Shown: positions 1 to 9,007 of the stretch, piece by piece
Layout of the letters: every line of letters starts with the position of its first letter
Numbering within the stretch: the first letter of the stretch is position 1
Assembly (NCBI RefSeq): GCF_008370255.1
Contig: NZ_SEUI01000001.1
Location: 680,897-744,896 of the forward strand
Source of the DNA: Pseudoalteromonas sp. FUC4
Lineage (GTDB): Bacteria > Pseudomonadota > Gammaproteobacteria > Enterobacterales > Alteromonadaceae
Length of the DNA stretch: 64,000 nucleotides
Direction: 5' to 3'
Notes under the pieces: model-generated
The model's input: the letters and a program-made list of their open reading frames with translations, nothing else
Database searches by the model: none
Told to the model about the DNA's origin: nothing
Position numbers and translations under genes: made by a program

Positions 1-39
1 AACGAGCATCCACTGCTTTGTAGTTGTGAGCAGGAATAA
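1..39 (+). CDS. clpS: ClpS adaptor, C-terminal end only
   Basis: The window opens inside this gene. The last twelve codons read NEHPLLCSCEQE and stop at TAA 37-39. ClpS proteins end in a very similar way (ENEHPLLC then a short variable tail), and clpA follows directly, as in E. coli, so I take this as the ClpS C-terminus. ClpS delivers proteins with destabilising N-terminal residues to the ClpAP protease. The substrate pocket lies outside the window and cannot be checked. Confidence 0.8.
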   Translation, partial: NEHPLLCSCEQE

Positions 40-73
40 TACCAATTTAATACAATTGGTATAAATACCAATT
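40..73. repeat. ATACCAATT palindrome between clpS and clpA
   Basis: TACCAATT at 40-47 is mirrored by AATTGGTA at 54-61 across a six-base loop. A further direct copy, TACCAATT, lies at 66-73. The repeat starts on the base after the clpS stop codon. Similar ATACCAAT-type ends occur in the elements at 20900 and 44384, so this may be a small relic of the same dispersed repeat family. It has no U-tract and is a poor terminator. Confidence 0.55.
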
Positions 74-132
74 AGGGTGATCAAACATCCGATTGTTGTG
101 GTATAAATTATTATCTCAGTAAGGGGTTGCCA

Positions 133-2394
133 ATGCTAAACAAAGACTTAGAACTCACTTTAAATGCCGCGTTTCGTGAAGCGCGCACTCGCCGTCATGA
201 GTTTATGACCGTAGAGCACCTTTTACTTGCGCTATTAGATAATCCTTCTGCAGGAGAAGCATTAAACGCGTGTGGTGTTAATCTTTCAGGCTTAAAAACC
301 GAATTATTAGAATTTATTGACGAAACAACACCCGTCATCCCAGATTTAGAAGAAGAACGTGAAACTCAGCCAACGCTTGGTTTTCAGCGTGTATTACAAC
401 GTGCTGTGTTTCATGTGCAATCGTCAGGAAAAAACGAAGTGACGGGTGTCAATGTCCTGGTTGCTATTTTTTCTGAGCAAGAGAGCCAAGCCGTTTATTT
501 ACTTAAAAAGCATGATGTATCGCGCTTAGATATTGTTAACTTTATTTCGCACGGCATTTCTAAAGCTGATGATGAACTAGGCGACGACAGCGATGATATA
601 CATGAAGAAGTGCAAGAAGTTCAAAACGAAGAAGCAAGTAAGCTAGACAGCTTTACAACTAACTTAAACGCTCAGGCTCGTGAAGGTAATATTGACCCAC
701 TGATTGGGCGCGACAGCGAGGTAGAGCGCACGGTACAAGTATTGTGTCGTCGTAAAAAGAATAACCCATTACTTGTTGGTGAAGCGGGCGTTGGTAAAAC
801 AGCCATTGCTGAAGGTTTAGCGTACCGTATTGTGAATGAGCAAGTACCAGAAGTAATTGCTGATGCCGTTGTGTACTCTCTAGATATGGGGGCATTGCTT
901 GCCGGTACTAAATACCGTGGCGATTTTGAAAAGCGCTTCAAAAGTTTATTAAAAGAGCTACAAGCACAACCTGGGTCTATTTTATTTATTGATGAAATAC
1001 ATACCATAATAGGTGCTGGCGCAGCGTCTGGTGGTGTTATGGACGCATCAAACTTACTTAAACCACTTCTTTCAAGTGGTAAGTTACGTTGTATGGGCTC
1101 AACCACTTACAATGAGTATAAAAATATTTTTGAGAAAGACCGTGCATTAGTACGCCGTTTTCAAAAAATTGATGTACTTGAACCAAGTGTTGCCGATACC
1201 ACTAAAATTTTAAATGGGTTAAAAGAGCGTTATGAAGAGCACCATGGTATTCGCTACACTCAAAAAGCATTAAAAGCAGCTGCTGAACTTAGTGCTAAAT
1301 ACATTAATGAGCGCCACTTGCCAGATAAAGCAATTGATGTAATTGATGAAGCGGGTGCTAACCAACGTTTACAGCCTAGTTCTAAACGTAAAAAAACCAT
1401 TGGTGTGGCTGATATAGAGCTAATAATATCGAAGATGGCACGTATTCCACCACAAAATGTGTCTTCAACAGATAAAGAGACGCTTAAAAATCTAGACCGT
1501 AATCTTAAGATGCTTGTGTTTGGACAAGATCAATCTATTGATGCGCTAACATCGGCTATTCGCTTATCTCGCTCAGGTTTATCAAGCGAAGAAAAACCAG
1601 TGGGTTCGTTCTTGTTTGCAGGCCCAACAGGTGTTGGTAAAACAGAAGTAACTAAGCAACTTGCTAAATGTATGGGTGTTGAGTTTATTCGTTTTGATAT
1701 GTCTGAGTATGTAGAGCGCCACGCAATCAGCCGACTAATTGGTGCTCCACCAGGATATGTTGGTTTTGAGCAAGGCGGGTTATTAACAGAAGCTGTGATT
1801 AAAAACCCACATGCAGTTGTACTACTAGATGAGATTGAAAAAGCGCATCCAGACATTTACAACATTTTACTACAAGTAATGGATCACGGTACGTTAACTG
1901 ATAATAACGGTCGTAAAGCCGATTTTAGAAATGTAGTTGTGGTAATGACAACTAACGCTGGTGTGCAAGAAACCACACGTAAGTCGATTGGTTTTACAGA
2001 GCAAGATCACACGCATGATGCAATGGGCGAAATTAATAAAGTATTCTCGCCAGAATTTAGAAACCGTTTAGATAACATCATTTGGTTTAATCACCTCGAA
2101 CGTGAAGTTATTTTACTGGTGGTTGATAAATTTATTGTGGAGCTGCAAGCTCAGCTTGATAAAAAATCAGTTAATCTTGAGCTTACACCTAAAGCGCGTG
2201 AATGGCTCGCAGATAAAGGTTATGACAAGGCTATGGGTGCACGACCAATGGCACGTGTTATTCAAGAAGAGCTTAAAAAGCAATTAGCTAATGAAATACT
2301 GTTTGGTGAACTTGTTGATGGCGGTACGGTTAAAGTATCGGTTAAAGACAAGAAAATTCGCTTTGATTACGAGAGCAATTTAACGCCAGCGTAA
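133..2394 (+). CDS. clpA: ClpA, ATPase subunit of ClpAP protease
   Basis: ClpA is the AAA+ unfoldase that feeds substrates, including N-degron proteins brought by ClpS, into the ClpP peptidase in the cytoplasm. The 753-residue product is close to the E. coli length. It has the double Clp N-domain (residues 1-140), a D1 ATPase with Walker A GEAGVGKTA near residue 216 and Walker B LFIDEIHT, and a D2 ATPase with Walker A GPTGVGKTE near residue 497 and VVLLDEIEKAHP. An IGF tripeptide in the D2 region matches the ClpP-docking loop. I start at ATG 133, because AAGGGG at 121-126 is correctly spaced for it; an in-frame TTG at 127 touches that site. clpS is immediately upstream and a strong terminator follows. 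Confidence 0.97.
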   Translation: MLNKDLELTLNAAFREARTRRHEFMTVEHLLLALLDNPSAGEALNACGVNLSGLKTELLEFIDETTPVIPDLEEERETQPTLGFQRVLQRAVFHVQSSGKNEVTGVNVLVAIFSEQESQAVYLLKKHDVSRLDIVNFISHGISKADDELGDDSDDIHEEVQEVQNEEASKLDSFTTNLNAQAREGNIDPLIGRDSEVERTVQVLCRRKKNNPLLVGEAGVGKTAIAEGLAYRIVNEQVPEVIADAVVYSLDMGALLAGTKYRGDFEKRFKSLLKELQAQPGSILFIDEIHTIIGAGAASGGVMDASNLLKPLLSSGKLRCMGSTTYNEYKNIFEKDRALVRRFQKIDVLEPSVADTTKILNGLKERYEEHHGIRYTQKALKAAAELSAKYINERHLPDKAIDVIDEAGANQRLQPSSKRKKTIGVADIELIISKMARIPPQNVSSTDKETLKNLDRNLKMLVFGQDQSIDALTSAIRLSRSGLSSEEKPVGSFLFAGPTGVGKTEVTKQLAKCMGVEFIRFDMSEYVERHAISRLIGAPPGYVGFEQGGLLTEAVIKNPHAVVLLDEIEKAHPDIYNILLQVMDHGTLTDNNGRKADFRNVVVVMTTNAGVQETTRKSIGFTEQDHTHDAMGEINKVFSPEFRNRLDNIIWFNHLEREVILLVVDKFIVELQAQLDKKSVNLELTPKAREWLADKGYDKAMGARPMARVIQEELKKQLANEILFGELVDGGTVKVSVKDKKIRFDYESNLTPA

Positions 2395-2425
2395 ACGTTA
2401 ATTACATAATTAAGTTAAATAAAAA

Positions 2426-2457
2426 TGGCCCGCTAAATAATAGCGGGCCATTTTTTT
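2426..2457 (+). terminator. Rho-independent terminator of clpA
   Basis: A perfect 10-bp GC-rich stem, TGGCCCGCTA with TAGCGGGCCA, has a five-base loop and is followed by seven T. It lies 31 bases after the clpA stop. Confidence 0.93.
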
Positions 2458-2475
2458 GCCATTTTTATAGGCAAC

Positions 2476-2503
2476 AAAAAACCCAGTAAAAACTGGGTTT
2501 TTT
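2476..2503. terminator. Bidirectional terminator between clpA and infA
   Basis: The stem ACCCAGT/ACTGGGT (2481-2487 and 2492-2498) is flanked by an A-run on the left and a T-run on the right. It can therefore end transcripts from either side. On the minus strand it serves infA, which ends at 2608. Confidence 0.8.
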
Positions 2504-2554
2504 GTTTATTAAATGTAATTGCTAGTCAATGTCTATCAATTACATTTAATAAAC
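2504..2554. repeat. Long AT-rich perfect hairpin downstream of infA
   Basis: An 18-base arm at 2504-2521 is exactly complementary to 2537-2554, with a 15-base loop. The arms are A/T-rich (they contain TTTATTAAATGTAATT), unlike the GC-rich stems of the terminators beside it. A further 7-bp stem, GCTAGTA/TACTAGC, lies at 2562-2578. Together with the two terminators upstream, nearly the whole 213-base clpA-infA gap folds into hairpins. The role is unknown: an extra infA 3' stabiliser, or a relic of a small inverted-repeat element. Confidence 0.7.
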
Positions 2555-2607
2555 GCTTAAAGCTAGTAAAATACTAGCCAAAAACTAAATCTCGTTTACG
2601 CACTTAC

Positions 2608-2844
<237 letters not shown>

Positions 2845-2916
2845 TTAATAGTTAAACGCTGCAGATTTTGCCCAAAATACACCAATAAGTAAAGGCGCAG
2901 GGGCTATATTTGCAAA

Positions 2917-3621
2917 TTAAATAGCCACCCACTCGTCATTAAGCTGTTTTTGAGCTGGTAAAAACTGAGTTTTGTACTTCATTTTATCGCATTCATCAAT
3001 TTGATAGCCTAAGTACACGTATTGCTTATTTTGCTCTTTTGCAAATTTAAGCTGCTCTAATATCATCACAGAGCCTAAACTATAGTGTTCAAAGTCGGGG
3101 TCAAAAAAAGTATAAATTGCAGAAATAGAGCTGTTCATACAATCAGTTACGGCAACTGCAACTAAAGTATCTTGGTGCCATAGCTCAATAAATGTGATTT
3201 TGAGCCAACTGCAAAGTAAAAAGCTTTGAAATTGTTCTTTTTCAGGAGGATACATACTTCCATCCTGATGGCGCATCGTTATGTATTTACTATACAGCGG
3301 ATAATACTCAGGGCGTTCTTGCGTCGAGTATTTCACTTCAAACTGATTTTTTGCTTTGTTTAGTTTACGTTTTTGCGATTTTGAAGGGATAAAGTCTTGT
3401 GCTAATACACGTACAGAATTACAGGCACTGCATATTGGGCAGTGTGGACGGTATATTTGGTTACCACTGCGACGAAACCCTAAGCCTAATAATGACTCAA
3501 ATTTGTCTGTGCTGTAGCAACTAGGATCTAGAATAACTAAAAGTTGCTCTTGTCTGTTGGGTAAATAACTACAGTCAAACTCTTGGGTTAAACCAACACG
3601 TGAAGGAAGTTGCTCATTCAT
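2917..3621 (-). CDS. bpt: Aspartate/glutamate leucyltransferase (Bpt)
   Basis: Bpt transfers leucine from Leu-tRNA to proteins that begin with Asp or Glu, making them ClpS/ClpA substrates. The product resembles the arginyl-transferase (ATE) fold. The N-terminal domain carries CSYLPNRQEQ and the cysteine motif CPICSAC (about residues 62-68). The C-terminal GNAT-like domain has YTFFDPD and LGYQIDECDKM. I choose ATG 3621, which overlaps the aat stop by 8 bases; an in-frame TTG lies four codons earlier. Genes for aat, clpA and clpS sit within 4.4 kb, so this gene belongs to an N-degron cluster. E. coli has no bpt. Confidence 0.93.
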   Translation of the reverse strand: MNEQLPSRVGLTQEFDCSYLPNRQEQLLVILDPSCYSTDKFESLLGLGFRRSGNQIYRPHCPICSACNSVRVLAQDFIPSKSQKRKLNKAKNQFEVKYSTQERPEYYPLYSKYITMRHQDGSMYPPEKEQFQSFLLCSWLKITFIELWHQDTLVAVAVTDCMNSSISAIYTFFDPDFEHYSLGSVMILEQLKFAKEQNKQYVYLGYQIDECDKMKYKTQFLPAQKQLNDEWVAI

Positions 3622-4330
3622 AGATTGCGTCAAGTTCTTGTGGCTCCCACATAATAGGATTAATAATATAGTTATGTGCAGCTTTTAGTTTAGTCAAAAA
3701 TGTTGAGCGGGGGATTACTTGTGCACCTAAAGTCATTAAATAAGGGTTTTCTAACTGGCAATCAATAAAATGCGCATTATGACGTTTAAGCCAATTTACC
3801 AGTGCCCACATAGCAAGTTTGGAGCAATTGGTTTGATGATGAAACATCGACTCGCCACAAAAAACACCATTTTGCATAATACCGTATAGGCCACCTGCAA
3901 GCTCTCCGTTACTCCACACCTCTAAACTGTGTGCAATGCCCGCATTGTGTGCATTAACGTAAGCGTTGAGCATGTCAGAGGTGATCCAGGTACCATCGGT
4001 ATCAAGGCGTTGATCGCGACAAGCTTCTATTACTTCCTCAAAGGCATTATTAATGGTTACTTTTACAGGGTGTTTTTTTAAATGCTTACGCAGGCTCTTA
4101 CTTATATGAAAATCATCCAGTTCAAAAATGCCTCGCTCGCTTGGCGACCACCACATAATAGGTTCATCTTCGCTAAACCAAGGAAATATTCCGCTTTTGT
4201 AGGCATTACTTAGGCGAGGCAAACTTAAATCTCCGCCAATTGCTAACAAGCCATCAGGAGATTCTAATGCGTATTCCGGATTGGGGAATGCTATATCGGT
4301 TTCACTTAATTGGTATAGCTGATTTCTCAT
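3614..4330 (-). CDS. aat: Leucyl/phenylalanyl-tRNA-protein transferase
   Basis: Aat adds Leu or Phe from aminoacyl-tRNA to proteins with N-terminal Lys, Arg or Met, creating N-degrons for ClpS/ClpAP. The 238 residues match the family length. Diagnostic blocks are FPNPEYALESPDGLLA at the N-terminus, GIFPWFSEDEPIMWWSP, GELAGGLYG, GESMFH and the late IDCQLENPYL. The start at ATG 4330 has no competitor. It is the first gene of a likely aat-bpt unit, with bpt starting inside the last codons of aat. Confidence 0.97.
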   Translation of the reverse strand: MRNQLYQLSETDIAFPNPEYALESPDGLLAIGGDLSLPRLSNAYKSGIFPWFSEDEPIMWWSPSERGIFELDDFHISKSLRKHLKKHPVKVTINNAFEEVIEACRDQRLDTDGTWITSDMLNAYVNAHNAGIAHSLEVWSNGELAGGLYGIMQNGVFCGESMFHHQTNCSKLAMWALVNWLKRHNAHFIDCQLENPYLMTLGAQVIPRSTFLTKLKAAHNYIINPIMWEPQELDAIYE

Positions 4331-4381
4331 ACAGTACTTATTTTATAATTTATCGTAAAAGTGTAACTATATTTTAGACAT

Positions 4382-4407
4382 AAAAAAAGGGCTGAATAAT
4401 CAGCCCT
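4382..4407 (-). terminator. Terminator of trxB
   Basis: Read on the minus strand, the stem AGGGCTGA/TCAGCCCT (4400-4407 and 4388-4395) is followed by a run of U. It lies 20 bases past the trxB stop and separates trxB from aat. Confidence 0.88.
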
Positions 4408-4427
4408 ATTATAATTTATTTAATTGC

Positions 4428-5387
<960 letters not shown>

Positions 5388-5665
5388 CTAAACGTTTAAT
5401 ACGGTCTTTAATGCGCTCGATTCTAAGAAAAACAAGGCAGATGTAAACAAAATCCGCGATTATTTTTTTTATCAAATCGAAAAGCTGTGCAGTATTGTGT
5501 ACTAGAGCTCAGTACTTTTACAGTTAAAACACCCAAGTAGCTCAATAAATAGACTAACAGGCAACAAAACAGCGTTAATTCATGACCCCTTTGATTTTTT
5601 TTGTTATGTTTTACCTAATTTTATTTGTCACTGATAGATTATGTGACCTAAGCGAATAGGCAACT

Positions 5666-6991
5666 ATGTTATTTTGGCAGGAAAAACCCGCATTCGGGTT
5701 GACTTCAAAAGACGTTAACGTCTTAACCAATGCGCAAGATTACCGAACGCAATTGCTACGTTTGATAGCTAATGCAAAAAAACGAATTTATATCACAGCG
5801 CTTTATTTACAGGATGACGAAGCAGGCCGCGAGATTTTAGAAGCCCTGCATCGAGTATCATTAGAGAACCCTGCGCTTGATGTAAAAGTGCTTGTGGATT
5901 TTCATCGTGCGCAACGTGGTTTAATTGGTGCAGAGAAATCTGATGGTAACGCAAGTTTATACTGTGACGATTTAGAAAAGTTTAAATCGAACGTACAAGT
6001 TTATGGTGTACCTGTAAAAGCTAAAGAATTATTTGGCGTATTACATTTAAAGGGTTTTGTCATTGACGATACCTTACTTTACAGCGGCGCAAGCTTAAAC
6101 AACGTGTATTTGCAGTATAACGAGCGTTACAGACTCGATCGCTACTTTTTAATAACGCAGAGCGAGCTGTGTGACTCAGTGGTTGATTTTATTGAGACAA
6201 AACTAATTAGCTCCGTTGCTGTGCCACGCATAGACACACGACCACTTAAGCGTTTACACGATTTTAAACTTGATCAAAAGCAATTAATGCGTGATTTAAA
6301 AGTCGCAAGTTACAACGCAGCAGAGCAACTAAATACGCAAGCATTAGGTATTCGTTTGTTTTTAGGGCTTGGTCGTCGTAATAACGAATTAAATCGTTTA
6401 ATAAAAGCGTTATTTGATACCACAGAGCAAGAACTTGTGTTGTATACGCCATACTTTAATTTTCCGGCGCCACTGATGCGATCACTGCGCCGATTATTAA
6501 AGCAAGGCAAGCAAGTTACGATTGTGGTAGGCGATAAAACAGCCAATGACTTTTATTTACCGCCAAGCGAGCCGTTTAGTAAAATAGGGGCGTTGCCTTA
6601 TTTATACGAAACTATTTTGCATAAGTTTGTAAAAACGCAAAAACGCCACATCGATAACGGTAATTTAAATGTGTATCTGTGGAAAGATGAAAGTAATTCG
6701 TTTCATTTAAAAGGTATTTGCTCAGATAGAACAAAACATTTACTGAGTGGGCATAACTTAAATCCGCGTGCATGGGGTCTTGATATCGAAAACGGTATTT
6801 TAATAGAAGATCCAGAGCAAACAATTATGGATGCTATTGATAACGAAAAGCAGGAAATTTTACAACACTGCCGCCGTTTAACAGGCCCAGATGATTTAGA
6901 AACCATGGATGATTATCCGCAGCCAGTTAAAAAACTACTGGGCCAAGCTAAGCGCGTAAAAGTAGATTTTATAATTAAGCGTTTCATATAA
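5666..6991 (+). CDS. pssA: CDP-diacylglycerol-serine phosphatidyltransferase, PLD-type
   Basis: PssA condenses CDP-diacylglycerol with serine to phosphatidylserine, the precursor of phosphatidylethanolamine. The 441-residue product belongs to the phospholipase-D superfamily form found in E. coli (451 residues). It has two HKD motifs: HLKGFVIDDTLLYSGASL (about 132-149) and FHLKGICSDRTKHLLSGHNLN (about 349-369). The N-terminal block IYITALYLQDDEAG also matches the family. No signal peptide or membrane helix is visible, in line with the peripheral E. coli enzyme. AATAGG lies before ATG 5666. It is transcribed alone and ends at a bidirectional terminator shared with ald. Confidence 0.93.
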   Translation: MLFWQEKPAFGLTSKDVNVLTNAQDYRTQLLRLIANAKKRIYITALYLQDDEAGREILEALHRVSLENPALDVKVLVDFHRAQRGLIGAEKSDGNASLYCDDLEKFKSNVQVYGVPVKAKELFGVLHLKGFVIDDTLLYSGASLNNVYLQYNERYRLDRYFLITQSELCDSVVDFIETKLISSVAVPRIDTRPLKRLHDFKLDQKQLMRDLKVASYNAAEQLNTQALGIRLFLGLGRRNNELNRLIKALFDTTEQELVLYTPYFNFPAPLMRSLRRLLKQGKQVTIVVGDKTANDFYLPPSEPFSKIGALPYLYETILHKFVKTQKRHIDNGNLNVYLWKDESNSFHLKGICSDRTKHLLSGHNLNPRAWGLDIENGILIEDPEQTIMDAIDNEKQEILQHCRRLTGPDDLETMDDYPQPVKKLLGQAKRVKVDFIIKRFI

Positions 6992-7011
6992 ATTTACTAT
7001 AAATCAGACAT

Positions 7012-7040
7012 AAAAAAAGCAGCTAATTAGCTGCTTTTTT
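7012..7040. terminator. Bidirectional terminator between pssA and ald
   Basis: GCAGCTAATTAGCTGC at 7019-7034 is palindromic and is flanked by A on the left and T on the right. It can end both pssA (plus) and ald (minus). Confidence 0.9.
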
Positions 7041-7089
7041 AATGCTTATACCTAAATAATTATTTAAGTATAAGCGGTAACAATAGTGG

Positions 7090-8211
7090 TTACGCGTTTT
7101 CTACCGCTGTGCGTGGGTCAACATATTCCATGTTGAACGCTTCAGCTACTTCTTTATAAGTTACTTGGCCTTTAATTACGTTTAAGCCTTTTAAGAAGTG
7201 AGCGTCATCTAGTAGCGCCTTTTTATAACCTTTGTTTGCAAGGCTAATGATGAAAGGCAATGTTGCATTGTTAAGTGCAAACGTAGATGTGCGTGGAACA
7301 GCACCTGGCATGTTCGCAACACAGTAGTGAACAACTTCATCAACGATGAAAGTAGGATCAGCATGTGTCGTTGCTTTAGAAGTAGCAATACAGCCACCTT
7401 GGTCGATTGCAACGTCAACAATTGCAGAACCAGGTTTCATTGCTTTAATGTGCTCAGCTGTTACTAGTTTAGGCGCAGCTGCACCAGGGATTAGTACACC
7501 ACCGATTACTAAATCAGCTTCTAGTACGTGTTTTTCTAGTGCATCAGCAGTTGAGTAAATAGCCTTAACTTTATTACCAAATTGCGCGTCTAGTGCACGT
7601 AATACGTCGATGTTGCGATCAAGAACAACAACTTCAGCGCCAAGGCCAACAGCCATTTGAGCTGCGCTACGACCAACCATGCCGCCGCCAATTACAACAA
7701 CTTTAGCCGCTTCAACGCCTGGTACGCCACCTAGTAGCATGCCACGACCGTGGTTAGATTTTTCTAGCGCTTGTGCACCAGCTTGAATAGACATACGACC
7801 AGCAACTTCGCTCATAGGAGCAAGAAGCGGTAAACCACCGCGAGAGTCAGTTACAGTTTCGTATGCAATACAAATAGCTTTGCTTTTTACAAGGTCTTCA
7901 GTTTGTGGAAGATCAGGTGCAAGGTGTAAGTAAGTGAAAAGAATTTGGTCTTCACGTAGCATTGCACGTTCAACAGCTTGTGGCTCTTTTACTTTTACAA
8001 TCATGTCTGCTTTAGCGAAAACATCAGCAGCAGTTGCTAAAATTTCAGCACCTGCTTGTGTGTAATCTTCGTTAGTAAAACCAATGCCCATGCCTGCATC
8101 AGTTTCTACAATCACTTGGTGACCGTGGTTTACTAATTCACGAACACTTGCAGGAACCATACCTACACGGTATTCATGGTTTTTAATTTCTTTAGGAACA
8201 CCAATAATCAT
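7090..8211 (-). CDS. ald: Alanine dehydrogenase
   Basis: Ald reversibly converts L-alanine to pyruvate and ammonium with NAD+. The 373-residue product starts MIIGVPKEIKNHEYRVG, typical of the family. It carries the substrate and catalytic residues Lys and His in VKVKEPQ (about 74) and FTYLHLAPD (about 95). The NAD motif GGGMVGRSAAQMA lies near 175, and NMPGAVPRTST follows in the C-terminal half. It is divergent from lrp across 142 bases. Because Lrp/AldR-type regulators often control ald, a shared control region is a reasonable inference. Confidence 0.97.
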   Translation of the reverse strand: MIIGVPKEIKNHEYRVGMVPASVRELVNHGHQVIVETDAGMGIGFTNEDYTQAGAEILATAADVFAKADMIVKVKEPQAVERAMLREDQILFTYLHLAPDLPQTEDLVKSKAICIAYETVTDSRGGLPLLAPMSEVAGRMSIQAGAQALEKSNHGRGMLLGGVPGVEAAKVVVIGGGMVGRSAAQMAVGLGAEVVVLDRNIDVLRALDAQFGNKVKAIYSTADALEKHVLEADLVIGGVLIPGAAAPKLVTAEHIKAMKPGSAIVDVAIDQGGCIATSKATTHADPTFIVDEVVHYCVANMPGAVPRTSTFALNNATLPFIISLANKGYKKALLDDAHFLKGLNVIKGQVTYKEVAEAFNMEYVDPRTAVENA

Positions 8212-8353
8212 AACTTTTGCCTTATTAAGAACGGATTAACATTTTCCACTATTATATTCATCATAAGCCCGTGTGTCTCACCTTTTTTAAAGTCAAATCT
8301 AGTGTTATCATCTATATAACAAAAATAAACAGCATAAAAAACTAGTTGGCACT

Positions 8354-8833
8354 ATGCATCAGTTATTAGATAGAATTGACCGTAAAATTTTAATGGAATT
8401 ACAGCACGATGGGCGCTTGTCGAACGTAGAACTGGCCAGACGAGTTGGCCTAAGCGCCACGCCCTGTCTGGAGCGAGTGAAAAAGCTAGAACGAGAAGGC
8501 TACATACTTGGCTATAAAGCCGTGGTCGATCCCGCTAAACTTGGGCAAGGTTTATCGGTGTATGTAGAAGTAACAATTACTAAAACATCTCCCGACGTAT
8601 TTGATGAGTTTAGTGCGGCCGTTAAAAAGCACGAAGAAATTATCGAATGTCATTTGGTATCGGGTAATTTTGATTTTTTACTTAAAACGCGCGTAAATGA
8701 TATGTCAGAATACCGTGGCGTATTAGGCGACATACTATTGAAATTGCCAAACGTAAGTGAAAGCCGAACTTATGTAGTAATGGAAGAAGTAAAAGGTGAA
8801 GAAGGCGTAATTATTCGCCCTTATATTACTTGA
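8354..8833 (+). CDS. lrp: Leucine-responsive regulatory protein Lrp
   Basis: Lrp is a global DNA-binding regulator of amino-acid metabolism that senses leucine or alanine. The 159-residue product has an N-terminal winged helix (LDRIDRKILMELQHDGR, then LSATPCLERVKKLE as the recognition region) and a C-terminal RAM domain with ECHLVSGNFDFLLKTRV. The match to E. coli Lrp runs over nearly the full length; the N-terminus is a few residues shorter. No clear ribosome-binding site precedes ATG 8354. It is divergent from ald and upstream of ftsK, the E. coli order. Confidence 0.95.
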   Translation: MHQLLDRIDRKILMELQHDGRLSNVELARRVGLSATPCLERVKKLEREGYILGYKAVVDPAKLGQGLSVYVEVTITKTSPDVFDEFSAAVKKHEEIIECHLVSGNFDFLLKTRVNDMSEYRGVLGDILLKLPNVSESRTYVVMEEVKGEEGVIIRPYIT

Positions 8834-9007
8834 GGTTATTTATATTAGCTGCGTCATTTGCTTATAGTAAGCTCAAATTATAAAAACTTGTTCATAATCA
8901 GGCCATCAAGGTTAAGATAAAGTGCAACAAATTGCATTTCCTGCTAAGGTATTTCACTACTAAGTAAGTGTGAATAGAAATAGAATAATAAAGAGGAATA
9001 GGGAACT

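Noticed and set aside
672..1106. Long open frames antisense to clpA, and similar ones opposite pssA, trxB, rarA and purB.
   Set aside because: They mirror the codon pattern of the real genes, lack ribosome sites and show no family resemblance.
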